Of a DNA stretch of 64,000 nucleotides, positions 34,486-45,910 are shown in pieces (the first letter of the stretch is position 1; every line of letters starts with the position of its first letter). Below the pieces are notes generated by a model. That model was not told where the DNA came from. It saw nothing but the letters and a program-made list of their open reading frames with translations, and searched no databases. Both the position numbers and the translations under genes were made by a program. The DNA comes from Talaromyces rugulosus (taxonomy: Eukaryota > Ascomycota > Eurotiomycetes > Eurotiales > Trichocomaceae): assembly GCF_013368755.1 (NCBI RefSeq), contig NC_049561.1, positions 1,550,001-1,614,000 on the forward strand, written 5' to 3'.

Positions 34486-35025
34486 TGTCAGCGACGACGA
34501 CCGATCGTTCAAGATGGCATGCACTGAAAGAAAATTCGAGAAATCGATGTGTTTTGTCGGTTACCACTGGCGGGAATATGTGTGGTTGTTCTGGCCAAAT
34601 TGATAATTATATGCAAAGCGGTCTTGTCTTGGTGAACCCAAGTTTCTTGCCGCGCGTCAAAGATTTTCCGGGCCGCGCAGGACTAGCGTCATGACTCATT
34701 GAGAACCATTACTACAGTCTACTACACTAACTACGTACTAGTTATATGATACTATCCAGTCTTTGGGTGAATATAAAAATTATTAGAAAAAAATTAAACT
34801 GACAATTGGCTGCTTTATTTTTTTATCAACTGAAATATCCAATTCACTTATAACAATAACCATAAGAAATGTGCTCGCCTGGAGACATTCCCGCCATCAA
34901 TTGATGTACACCAATAGCTCCAATCCAAAATACCTAAAGCCAAACCCCCCATAAACATAGAATTGACTGCCATAATAGCACCCCCCCACACATGCAGCAA
35001 ATGAGACCGGCAACGATTGATCTTG
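34486..35025. other. intergenic region
   Basis: Promoter of the uS7m gene and 3' UTR of the Vcx1-type gene. AT-rich; no gene recognised. Confidence 0.45.
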
Positions 35026-36455
35026 TTATTGGGCCGAGTCTGGGTAAACATAAAAGGCAATTGCAAGAATGGCGTACCTGTAACAAGAAAATCAGTAAGA
35101 TACGTAGATATATATGGTGGGTAAAACTTACATTCCCAAGCAAAGACCACCCTCAAGGTAATTAGATTTACCATCCTGAATAAGCAGAATCACCACAAGA
35201 GCAGAGATGAAAAACGAGACAGTCTCAAAAACTTGAAAGTGCAGTGTCATTTCCGCGCCCATGATCCAGCCAAGAATGACAAGGAACGGGGTGACAAAAA
35301 GGGCAATCTGCAAACTGCTGCCAATGGCTACGCCAATTGCTAGATCCATCTTGTCCTTGTAAGCCACAACGACGGCAGTGACGTGCTCGGCGGCATTGCC
35401 CACGATTGGGATGAGCACAAGACCGATGAAAGTCTTGGTCATGCCGGTTTTTTCCACAATACCTTCGATGCTGCCAACGAGATACTCGGCACAGATGGCA
35501 ACCAAGATAGTAACGATAACCAAAGCAACCCCGGCGGCAAATGGATTGAGTATATGTTCTTCTTCGTGGTGTTCAACAGGTGCCGCCTCTTCGGTTTCTC
35601 CGGTTTGTTGGCCATTGGCCAATCCCTCCTCTTGGAAGCCTTCTTCAAACATTTTTGCATGGGTCTTGAGCTGGAAGACGAGGTACATGACATAGAGAAG
35701 CAAAAGAATGATAGCGGTTCCGCGAGAGAGTAAAAGAATGTTATCGCGTGTCTCAGAAGGATCGGTGTCGCGGGAATCTGACATGGCGGCAAAGAGTGAC
35801 GCGGGGATGATCAGGGATGCCGACGCAACGGCCATCAGCGAAGACATGGTCGAAGCGACGGTCGAGTTGAATCTCTGTTCGGGGAACCGGAGGCCGCCGA
35901 CCAGGAAACAGCAACCCAGCACTAGCAAAATATTCGATAGAATACTTCCCAGCATGCTCGCTTGGACAACGCGGATCTGGCCGTCTTTCAAAGCGATGAT
36001 GCTCACCTATACAATCAACCAATCAATTTTTATCCCTCAAAAGTATATGAATAGCAAGAAAAACCACTCACGATCAGTTCCACTGCATTTCCAAAAGTCG
36101 CATTCATCAGCCCGCCAAGAGTCTGTCCCATGGTGGCAGCCAATTCCTCCGTCGCAAAGCTCAGCAAAGAAGCCAGCGGCATAATAGCGAGAAAGTTCAG
36201 GGTGAAAACCGTGGCGGCACCCCATTCCAGAGCACCAGAGACGATGCCCAGTGGCACAAAGACGAGAAGGACATTGACATAGTTGCTTAACAGAGTAGCC
36301 CATGTCAAATGGCCAAATTGGGTAGGTATCCTGACCCAAAAGCGCTCGTCTCTCAGGTACGGCGACCCGGACTGGGACCTGACGCTGTCACGGTGAGGGA
36401 GTAGGTTGGAACGCTCATCCGGCTCGAGAGAGCCATTGGAGCTGACGCCGGTCAT
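35026..36455 (-). CDS. vcx1: vacuolar Ca2+/H+ exchanger (Vcx1/CAX type)
   Basis: Exons 36455-36072, 36006-35132 and 35077-35026 give 436 aa; the last exon of 52 nt supplies MYAILAIAFYVYPDSAQ, and reading through the donor instead would create an early TAA. The protein is polytopic (about 11 segments) with the two CaCA repeats: NATFGNAVELIV at about 115-130 with QASMLGSILSNILLVLG, and GNAAEHVTAVVVAYKDKMD with AIGSSLQIALFVTP later. An acidic loop (about residues 265-285) separates the halves. The family imports Ca2+ into the vacuole against a proton gradient and supports Ca2+ tolerance, usually under calcineurin/CrzA control. Confidence 0.95.
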
Positions 36456-37477
36456 GCTGCGTGAGAGCGAGCCCTGTCGATGAACCTGAGTTTTGAATGA
36501 AGCTGAGAATCTGTCAGATCTTGAATATTTCCCAGCACAGTAACGCAGTTAAAAGAATAGAGAATAGTAGAGAGCAAACGCCTGCAGGGATGGTGAATCC
36601 GGCGGGGCAGGTGCTAGCAGAAAAGAGCTACTACTAGGTATGAATACGTCAGGCAAGGACAACCTACACATGGTTGCAACGTCAAACTCAACTGAGGCTT
36701 GAGCTTCTATATGACGGGGGGCGAAGCACAGCCTCGATCCAAGAGTCTAAATGAAATGTCGATGAAAGCGGAGCTGCCGCGCCAGGAAAGAAAAAAAAGA
36801 CTGGAGCCACCACTACCAATACAAGGTTCAACTCTGGATGCTAAAGCACTTGGCAACGAAACTGAGAAATTATACCAATTGGTCAATGCGAGCCCGACCA
36901 ATTGCTACTGCGCGTGCGAGATTAACGATGATGAAACGGTAATCGATCAGCGAGTTGACTACTGAGTCAGTGCGCATGGGGTGATTGCTGGCGATTCCTG
37001 AGGAGAGGCGAGGACAGGGATTCCAGGCAAGGTAATTCTCCGTTGAAGCGAGACGACCAGGATCAATTGGCTCAAACAGGAAGGACGACAAGGCTTCGTT
37101 GTTGGTATGGCGCGGTGGTAGTGAGGAGGTCTGGTGATTATTGATGATGGGGAGAGGGAGGGAGAGAGCTCCAGGGTGCACAGCCTCACTGCCCGCCCCA
37201 CAGGGCCTGATCAGCGTGGGGAATGATGCAACCACTGCAAGGTGTGCATACGTACCATGCCATACTCTAGCATGCTAACTAAGCTAATGGGTAATATTAT
37301 AGTTAGTTATAGTCTTGGATTAATCTACCTCTAACCATTATTTGCTATGCATGCTAGTATTATGCCAAGCTGCCCGAACACCAACTAACCGAACTATGTA
37401 TAAGAAAATCATCAAACAATTGCACTGAGGCGCATGGAAATAATACGCCGTCTTGGAACTTGGCCAATATCGCTCAC
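36456..37477. other. intergenic region
   Basis: About 1 kb between two minus-strand genes; the vcx1 promoter side is nearest 36456. The small open frame at 36699-36965 has no recognisable coding signal. No repeat or gene identified. Confidence 0.45.
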
Positions 37478-40400
37478 TCACTTGCCTCCTTTCAGACCTG
37501 CCAACAAACAAATTAGCATCTCACTAAAAAAAAAATTATTCAGAAAAGCTCTTACCTGCAGCATATGCCAAATACCACGTACGCGTGGCCCCGCCATCAA
37601 TCCAACCCTGGTCGAAATTGGGCTGCTTGAAGAACTCGTACGATTCATCCGGGTTGGTAATCGCCCGATTGGCGTACAAAACGCCCTTCCAGCCTCCGGA
37701 CGAGACTTTGGAGGCTGGTGAGCAGGCGTTTTCGGCGAACATCGAGTCCCATTCTTGCTGGACAAAGGTTTGGTTGCGTGTGTAGGCTGATGAGGGGAGA
37801 AGAGGGAGCATGTGGATTCTAGATTTTTTGTTAGTAAATAGTTTTTTTTCCAATGGTGAAAGTAAACACACCCCTGGATGTACTCCAGATTGGCTCCAAA
37901 GTAGGTCGTGTGGTGCGCCTTGTTTTCAAATAACTGTTTCTAGTCAGCGGCAAGATCTTAATCTATGAGATAGTTGACCAAACTCACAATTCCAGTGACC
38001 CGGTTGTTCACAAAGTTGTTTGGCTGGTTGAGATTGTCATCCTCCATCAGGAAATAGTTGCTCAGAGTGCGTCGCAGGACAGCCAACATCAGATTTCCTC
38101 GCGCTTCCATGCTCTTATCGCCAGAAGTCTTCCCCCACATCTTCACGGCGTACGCAAACATGGCGTCCTCCGAGGTAGATTCTTCGTCTTTGCCATCACC
38201 GGAAACAAAGAGGCCCTTGGCCCACGAATGGCCATGGAACCAGTCAAAGGCCCGCGAGAATGGGAAGAAAGGGTCGTCTGTGGCGGGATTACCGGCATCC
38301 CGAACCAACATGTTCACCCATGCCTTGTTGGGTTCAATCCAGGAAGGATCCAGAGCGCCAATAATAGCGGCCGCGTGGATGAAATATCCATAGTGGAAAT
38401 GATGGTCATTGTAACCGCTGTTTCCAAAGTCTTGATTCAGATCGTTGGTCGCCCATGCGGCACTGGAAACAACACCCTTCCAGACATTGTCATATACCAA
38501 CGGGAATTGCTGCTCATTGTTGACGAAACGAGCAAACGCTGTCTTGAGTCCATCGAGAGTCTCCGCGGCTGCTTGTGGGTCATTGGCCAGTGTATTGACA
38601 GTGTATACCAACGTCGCAAACTTGCTGAGCACTTTTCCGCCGTAGTACATGCTGTTCACGTTGCTCTGGCCATCCACATCCACTGTCAACTCAGTCTTTG
38701 CGGCATCCATTATGGTCTGGATATTCTCTGCAGACAAAGTAGACACACTGCCCAGTGCAGGCGACCATGGGGCAAAGTCCATGTCCATGGGAAGATTTTG
38801 TTCCACCATGGTCCAGCTATCTCCTAGGACAGCGGTGGTATTTCCCTTTGTTGTGGCACGAAGCTGCACAGCTTGCAATCCTTGTTTGGTAGTGTCATCA
38901 AACGATTGAATATGATGAGGTAAAGCAAACATCAACAAAGGAGCACTAGAGGCATTACGTCCCGCTTTTTCCCAGCTCAACTTGTATGTGCCCGTTGTAT
39001 CGGTGACAGATCCAGAGATATTGGCAGTGGTTGCGTATACTCCAGCAGACTGGTCGTAGACTGCCTCTCCTCCGCTCCCAGCGGGATTTTTGGCAATTTG
39101 AATAGCGCCTGAGAAGCCAGCAGGACCAGCAAGGGTAGTAGCTGATGTGGTAAAGTTGAAAGTAGGCTGCAATCCGTCGTCAGGAGTCACATACATAAGC
39201 CACGATTTGTTGTCCTCTAGCGTGATTTGAAACTTATAAGTGCCAGGACGAGGAGACCCAGCTTGAACAACGTTACGGAACAAGATACTGCTCTGAATGA
39301 ACGGCTGCAATCCAGAGTAAACACCAGTGACGAAACCCATGCCCTGCACGATTGGAAACGTGATGCTTTGACTAGATCCGTTGGACGGCTGCAAAATGAC
39401 ATTGGCAGAGAATCCAGTAAGACGATCAGTATTGAGAACCGTCGAGTTTCCAAATTCAGCCGCAGACAATATCAATGGTTGAAGTCCAATAGGATTGAGG
39501 TAGTATTCCACGGGATTTTTTGGAAGCTCTGCACTCGTATTTCCATATACCAGTTGATCCAACTCAGTATGAGAGGCAACCAGACCCCAGCTTCTTGCGC
39601 CACCAGAGCCCTTTGCCCATGATAGCGAATAAGGCTGAGAAAAAGACGAGGTGGTTTGATCCCCTAGGAAAAAGTTGGCGTAGAACTTGTTCGTCTCTAT
39701 GGGAGATGTAGTGTTGACCTAGTCCGTGTTAGTTGTTGGGCTATGCCATATATATCAAAAGGAGTACTCACAATTCCGATCTTTGGAACCGGATGGTCGT
39801 CCTTTGTAGCAATGTTTGTCGGCACAGCATCTAGGGACACTGTGTTGAAGACATCTTGCTGGTTCATACTGGCCGCTGAACTAGCAGCTCTTGTTGCAGG
39901 TTTCTGAGTAGCAGTCTGGCTAGGTAAGGAGGTGACAGTGGTCTTGGTGTCTTGACCCACGGATGTAGAAGTAGTGGTGGCAGAGCCTGTCGGATTAAAC
40001 GGAACAGTGGTCTTAACTGTCTCAACCACGGTTGTTGTCCAAGAACTGGAAGAACTGGTGGAAGGTATAGAAGTCACAACATCTGCGTTCCCGCCAAGGT
40101 TTAGAGCAACTGAAGGTAAGGGTAAGGGTAAGGGAAAGGGCAGTAGGGCGGGATGTCCTTCACGCTCAAGCTGTGCGTTGTACACCTGAAAAAGACATAT
40201 TAATATTGCGCTCTCCGGATATGTCCGAGTACACTTACACCCTGTGTTTGAGCGACGAGCACTCTGTAGGCGTTATGAGGTGGATACAATGTCGTAAAGG
40301 ATGTACTCTGTGTAGCAGTCCCCACCTATGAGCAGTCATTAGAACAGACATCAACACACACATTGCATGAACACATACAGATGTTCCTCCCGAGACGTGG

Positions 40401-40486
40401 CTGGCTTCTTGGTAGCAGGAAACAAGGTGTATGGCCTGTGACCATATCAGTATGACGACCGAAAGCCAAGTAATGTGGCGTTGCAT
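37478..40486 (-). CDS. engl1: secreted GH81 endo-1,3-beta-glucanase (Engl1 type)
   Basis: Seven exons (40486-40379, 40325-40239, 40185-39772, 39718-37988, 37933-37872, 37818-37556, 37497-37478), all frames consistent, give 894 aa. A signal peptide (MQRHITWLSVVILIWSQAIH) is followed by a short Pro-Leu repeat (LPFPLPLPLPSV) and a Ser/Thr-rich linker to about residue 180. The GH81 domain starts near PIETNKFYANFFLGDQTTS and contains the signature SGYNDHHFHYGYFIHAAA and the acidic motif ESTSEDAMFAYAVKMWG, which carries conserved carboxylates of the inverting catalytic site. It cuts beta-1,3-glucan and acts in wall remodelling, septum or spore release. The terminal 20-nt exon (LKGGK) is the least certain part. 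Confidence 0.93.
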
Positions 40487-41709
40487 ATTGAGAATTGGTT
40501 CAAGTATCGCGAAAATTCAAAATGAAGGAATTTCAACAGGTTTGTGGGAAAAGACCGAGGGAAAAATTATTAGAAATATATGCCCATTTAAATAATAGAG
40601 GGCATCTGTTGCGCCTCAAGCAGACTCAAGACGACGACAAAGGAGTGGACAATCAATTGATGGCTTTCAACACCACGAAACAGAGGTAGTTGAAAGAACA
40701 ACAATGATTATTGGGATAACAATCGGGCTTGTGAAAAGACGATTAAAAGAAACGACAATGGGCCACACAGGCAATAAAGGCTAGAAAGCATTTTTTTTGT
40801 TTACTCATGTACGTACCAATATAGATCTGCGGGAGAGGCTGGACCGGACTGCAGAGCTGAGGAATGCGGATCGTGCGTGTACACGAGAATTGACACCCAA
40901 AGTAGTTTGGAACGCGGTCTCTGGAATGTCTGAGGGCGAGAAAGTCGGATCTAACAAGCACAACTCGACGAGTCAAGTATGTGGATGGAGGACATGGAGT
41001 TGTTGCGTGGTATGTGCTCCCCGCCAACACCTTCCTTCCCCACCCGTGCCAATCACGCAGATCCAAGCATCCAGGAACAACATTTGAACCGGCCTGCAAC
41101 TTGAGACAGACACTAATGACCCAGGAAATATGCCTGACAGGTTATAGAGGCGCTCAGACAGGGTAATTGCTTTGTTCCTGCTTTCTTTCATCTAGTATAT
41201 AACTCTTTGTTTCTGTGCAACACGTTATATATATATCAAATGATAATATCAGCAGATACACAGATGAATTAATAACATTGATTATCTGAATATTTTGAAA
41301 CATCCGCACCCAGTTGGCCACGCTCAATATTTGTATCAATTTAGATTTACTGAGCTTCCCATACAAAGGTACATTGTGATCAATTGATGCTGCATGTGGA
41401 CCGTGGTGAACCCGTCACCAGACCGGCCCCTATCTGAAGAATGCGCCGCAAAGCTTTTCCATACTCACTGGAACTTCAGTCATATACATTGCCGATAAAC
41501 GATCTTCGCAATCTATTGATGGGCCAATCTCATATGTCGTATTCAAATGGCTCTATATAGGTATCATATGTACCGAAGACGCCGTGCTTTTATAATATAT
41601 AGCTAATTCAAAGTTATGTACGTGAATAGCGCTCAAATCAATAGTAATTTTAGGATGCTGCCGACACAATCGATAGGCAAGCAAACGCTCAAGTGTCCCA
41701 AAGCACGCA
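40487..41709. other. intergenic region
   Basis: 1.2 kb upstream of the glucanase and downstream of utp14. Short open frames exist on both strands but none shows codon bias or a known domain. Nothing else identified. Confidence 0.45.
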
Positions 41710-44634
41710 TTACGCTTGAGGCCGTTCCATGGGCTTGATGATGCCCTGCTTGACCAGAACCCGCGGCTTGGTCGCGTCGTGAAACGTATCTGATGTAGAC
41801 CATTCGGGTCCGATAGGCAGACGAAGGGACCTCTCGTACTGCTGTCTGTTCTCGAAAGGATGCGGTAGCTGCGTTGCCATGTACCTCGCATTCTATGGAT
41901 CGATTATGTTAGCCTTTTGCACCAGAGAATAATGACAAAGAGAATAAAGCCCGGGAGATGAAAATACCTTTTTGACCCGTTTCTCGTTGATAATCACATG
42001 GCCGAGACGTGCATCTTTACGCTGCTCGGGCCGGACTCCCTCGACTTTGGTCAAGAAGCGTTTCTGGCGCTTTTGCTGCTTCTTGCTTACTCCAGCACCA
42101 GTCCAACTGCCCCATCCGGGTAGTGTGTTGTCGATAATCTTATCACCCTCCTCCTCAATCACCTCTTCCTTTTCCTTCTTGAATTCTGCAATGACGTCGT
42201 CTCCGGCGAAAGCTCGTTTCACAAGGTCGTGGTTTTTGAGAAGCACTGGCGTATTATCGGCACTGTCACTTGACTCATCATCATGCTGAGGAGCTGCTCG
42301 GTTCGTTCGAGATTTGGCAGACTGAGATTCCGGTTTACGAGAAGTAGACTCGTCGATCGGAGCAGCGACGGATATGTCCAGGGCTTGATCAGCCTCCCCG
42401 ACATCACGTTTTCGGTTGTTGCGGGTGTTTTGGACAAGCCAAGGGTTTTCAACTGCTTCTTCGGTTTCCGGCGCGGACCTAGTAGCGGCTTTGAGACCAG
42501 TAGATTTGGTAGCCTTTACACTAGTTCCGCTTTTCGATTTCTTATTCTTTTTGCTAAGCGTAGTGTTGTCGGGTTCTTTGGTAGCTTCATTGCGGAGATC
42601 CTCGTCCTCGGATCCAACAGTCTCTTCAAATTCATTCTTTTTGCGAGAGGCAACGGGTCCTTTGCCTGTCTCAGGTTTCGACGTACCAAATTTTTTCCGG
42701 CCACCCTCTTGGTCAGAATCGGATCCAGAGACATCACCGTTGAGCTCTTTTCGGATATTTTTGATTTCATCATCATTCTGTTGCTTTCTGCTTGCTTCGG
42801 CTCTTTGCATAAAGGCCATCGAAAGTAACTTTGAATGGGGCCCGGTAGACTCCCCTGAACCGGTACCTCCAACCATATCCAGATCCCCATTGAGTTTTCG
42901 TGACTCAAAGTCCGAGTCTTCCTCATCCCATGCATCGTTCTCGTCGTCAGACTCTGAACTTGACGAGCCGAGGTAGTCGTCCTCATTAGTTCGAACACTC
43001 CGTCCTTCCATGCGTCTCTGAAGCTCCTCATCTCTTCGGGCCAGATCCGTCATGCTAGTACGAGCATCCTCATCCCAGGCGGTACGCCCAGTCTGCTTCA
43101 GACTTTTTGCCCACTTGCTGTCTCTGTGTTTAGTGCTCATTCTGGCTTCTGCTCTTAGGCGATCATATTGTTCCCGCTCCTTTTCTTCAGGTTCGACGCC
43201 AGCATCGATCAAAGCCTGCTGCTCCAATTCTTCCATCTTCTGGCGTTCCTTTCGGTGAACTCGGCGGTAAGATTTGCTTTTGATTTTCTTGATTCTCTTC
43301 GCGCGAATTTCCTCCCTGAACAAAAGGTCACGACGCTTGCGGAGCTCTGCAGTTCGAGCTTGGACCTCTTCAAGAGACATCTTCCTTGTTTGCAAATCTT
43401 CAGCAGCCTGGAGTTGCGTTTCAGTCGCCTTTTCGCTTGTTGCTAGTCCGCTTTCGACGAGAATAGACTGAATAGTACTCTCAAGGTCTGTTTTTGGTGC
43501 CACGGGACCAAGACGTGATACCTGTTGTTCGTATGGGTCTGGAAGAGGAAAGGAGATATGCTCGGCCTCTCGATTTGACTTGACTGTGTCTATCCACCTG
43601 TTCAAGGTCTCTTTGCTTTTGTCATAAGCTGCGGCACGATCGATCCTATCCTGTTGTCGTTTTGGAAGGGGAGCTGTGAGTTTTCCGTTGGTGCCAACTT
43701 TAGGGTCTTTAGAAGGGACCGCCGAATCAAGATGTTTTAATGAGCTTTTCAATCTTGAATCCATTCCAGAAGCCATGAGGTCTGAAACAGTAAGCTTTCG
43801 ACTAGGTGTTAAACCATACTCTGTAGGCGCAACATTTTCTTGGCCTCGACTGGATTTTGTAGAGCGTTCTCGTGGCTTGGTTGTCTCCATGGAACTGACA
43901 AAATCTCGGAGCTTGGAAAGGCCATCCTTGGTCCCTACCTTGTCGTCGTCGGACATGGACAGGTCCGTATCGCTATTAATGTCGCTTTCTTCGTCTTCAC
44001 TATCGCCTAAATCGCTTTCCGAGCTGGCGTCTTTTGTGGAGGGCTTGCCCTTGGAAGTATTGTTCGCATCGTCCTCGTCGCTGTCCTCCTGTGCATTCAT
44101 ATCCCAGGCCGTAGCCAAGTCCACTGCATCTTCCCCAAGGCTATCATCGTCATCATCTTCTTCATGATCCGAAGCGTCATCCTCGGAGAGATTGATCTCT
44201 TTGCGCTTAGCAGCCTTGGGTTTAGATTTTGCATGTGGTTTTGAGCTTCCACGGAACGTAAATCCCTCGAAGCGTTCTTCATCGCTTGAGCCCAGTGCGT
44301 CATCACTGTCAATGTCGCTGTCGTCGTCGCTATCGACCTGGCCTACTTTCCATTCGTGGCCCTCGCTGTCGCTCCCACGACCGCTCAAGTCTTCGTCTTC
44401 GTCTTCTTCTGTTCTTCGGCGCTTATTTTCCGAGTCATCGTCATCGTAGTCTCTTTTCCGTTTGGAGAAATCTTCGACTTCACCGAAGCGATGAGGGCGG
44501 AATTTTGCTTTTGTTGGAAATTGATCTTCCGCGGCCGCCAGAGCATTCAATCCAGCGCTCTGTCGCTGGCGTTTGGCGGGTTTTGGCTTTGTTTCCTCGC
44601 GGGATTTCAGCACATTGGATTTTCTGCCTGCCAT
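41710..44634 (-). CDS. utp14: U3 snoRNP / SSU-processome protein Utp14
   Basis: Exons 44634-41968 and 41892-41710 (75-nt intron, GTATTT...CATAG, phase 0) give 949 aa. The N-terminal 320 residues are acidic and Lys-rich (DYDDDDSENKRRRTEEDEDE). Conserved Utp14 blocks follow: SFPLPDPYEQQVSRLGPVAP, KRIKKIKSKSYRRVHRKERQ, DSKWAKSLKQTGRTAWDEDA and LPGWGSWTGAGVSKKQQKRQ. The second exon holds the C-terminal signature (NARYMATQLPHPFENRQQYE, then PIGPEWSTSDTFHDATKPRV). Utp14 recruits and activates the helicase Dhr1 during 18S rRNA maturation in the nucleolus. Divergent from the mL41 gene across 266 bp. Confidence 0.95.
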
Positions 44635-44900
44635 CGCTTCTATGGCCCTCACAAGAGCAAGAAATCCGAGTTCGGGGGCGTCTAAAGGAAAGAATCAACA
44701 ATCCCGAAAAGAATTTTTGATGCTGCTGCTAAGATTTGTTGTGGGGCAGCGAATTATTTTCTCTGATTTGCGGATTCTGCCGGGCGGAACAGCCACTAGT
44801 GAGTCCAGCGACTTGCGCTCAAAACTCCGAAAGCTTGCAAACCGTTGCGAGCGCACCCTTGCCATCAGCCTTTAGCGAAACATATTCTGTCCGTTGCAGA
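44635..44900. promoter_or_regulatory. bidirectional promoter, utp14/mL41
   Basis: A 266-bp gap between divergent ribosome-biogenesis and mitoribosome genes. It must hold both promoters; no particular motif could be assigned by eye. Confidence 0.5.
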
Positions 44901-45381
44901 ATGAAGCCGTCGCAGCCATTGATGGCGCGGCTGCGCCTGACCACGAAACAGGTCAATGGAGGCTACTACAAGGGAAACCGAACCGGATCTATGGGCGCTT
45001 TCGACAAAAAGGGCAAGTACGTCCTGGATTACAGGAAAGTGCGAACCTATGTGGTTCCTGAGAGTCTCAACGAGTTTATGGTCAGTAATCACACACTATA
45101 TATCGATCGTGGAATTTGTTCTCAGCTTACTTTGCGCGCAGCTCACCCCTTTTGTCACCAACTCGTTCCAGCCGACGCCGACAAAGTACAAGTACAAGAA
45201 ATACGGTGGAAGGCCCCGTGCTTTCAATGGCAACCACTACATAGACTTGTGGAAGAGTACAAATGCTCAGGAAGTCCAGGCCCTCAGAGACAATGGCGGG
45301 AAATTCCCGGAAGGCGACGCTGAAGAAGTGGAGGCAGAGGAACTGGAGGCAGAAGAAAGGAAGACGGAAGGTTCTTCGTGA
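44901..45381 (+). CDS. mrpl27: mitochondrial large-subunit ribosomal protein mL41
   Basis: Exons 44901-45080 and 45142-45381 (61-nt intron, GTCAGT...CGCAG) give 139 aa. MKPSQPLMARLRLTTKQVNG starts a short presequence-like leader; the conserved core follows (GGYYKGNRTGSMGAFDKKG, KVRTYVVPESLNEFM, LTPFVTN, YGGRPRAFNGNHYIDLW). It is the fungal MRPL27/mL41 family of the mitoribosome. The C-terminal 25 residues (EEVEAEELEAEERKTEGSS) are an acidic repeat lying in a tandemly duplicated DNA segment that straddles the stop codon. Confidence 0.93.
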
Positions 45382-45507
45382 TGTTATCGCTATACCATTC
45401 GGGAAGATGGGGTTTCCACACGGCACTGAAGAAATGGATTCTGAAGAAAGGAAGACTGAAGGTGCTTCGTGATGTTATCGTTATACCATTCGGGCAGATG
45501 GAGTTTC
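45352..45507 (+). repeat. 65-bp direct repeat straddling the mL41 stop codon
   Basis: Copies at 45352-45416 and 45443-45507 match at about 60 of 65 positions (each begins GAAGAAAGGAAGAC and ends GTTTC), offset 91 bp. The first copy contains the end of the coding region and its TGA; the second lies in the 3' UTR and repeats the same end-of-gene text, including the TGA. Confidence 0.8.
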
Positions 45508-45910
45508 ATGGGACTATCCTGAAAGATCATGCATATGTACATTAGCAGGGAAACGCAACAACAACTGAACTATTGTTTTATTATTATTATTATTTTTATT
45601 TCTATTGCCTTTTTAAATTTCATACAGCGTACTATTCCTACATATTAAAAGTCGTAAAGCCGATAAGAGCGATGTGCGTGGCTGTGAGCTTATCGGCGGA
45701 GCGGCCGCTAAGCCAGCGTCTGGTGAGTGAAGGCCGCAGCCCGCCGATGTCATAGCTTCACCTGTCCAGCAGCTTCTTTCTCCTTCACCTTCGTTCCGTA
45801 TCAACGACTCTGGGTGTCGGGGCCCTGGGATCATGAGACCGATGACCGGACGACTTGAAATCCTCGCCCTGCCTCTTACAGACAACGCTTTTCCGATCGC
45901 CAACAAAGCC
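45508..45910. other. intergenic region
   Basis: 3' flank of mL41 with a TTATTATTATTATT-type run near 45573-45600, then the promoter of the HECT ligase gene. No gene seen. Confidence 0.45.

Noticed and set aside
36699..36965. 88-codon plus-strand open frame upstream of vcx1
   Set aside because: No domain, no codon bias, isolated in an intergenic region.
40113..40138. Possible interstitial telomere repeat
   Set aside because: The unit GGGTAA is not a rotation or reverse complement of the fungal telomere unit TTAGGG, and it lies in coding sequence with a consistent Pro-Leu reading.
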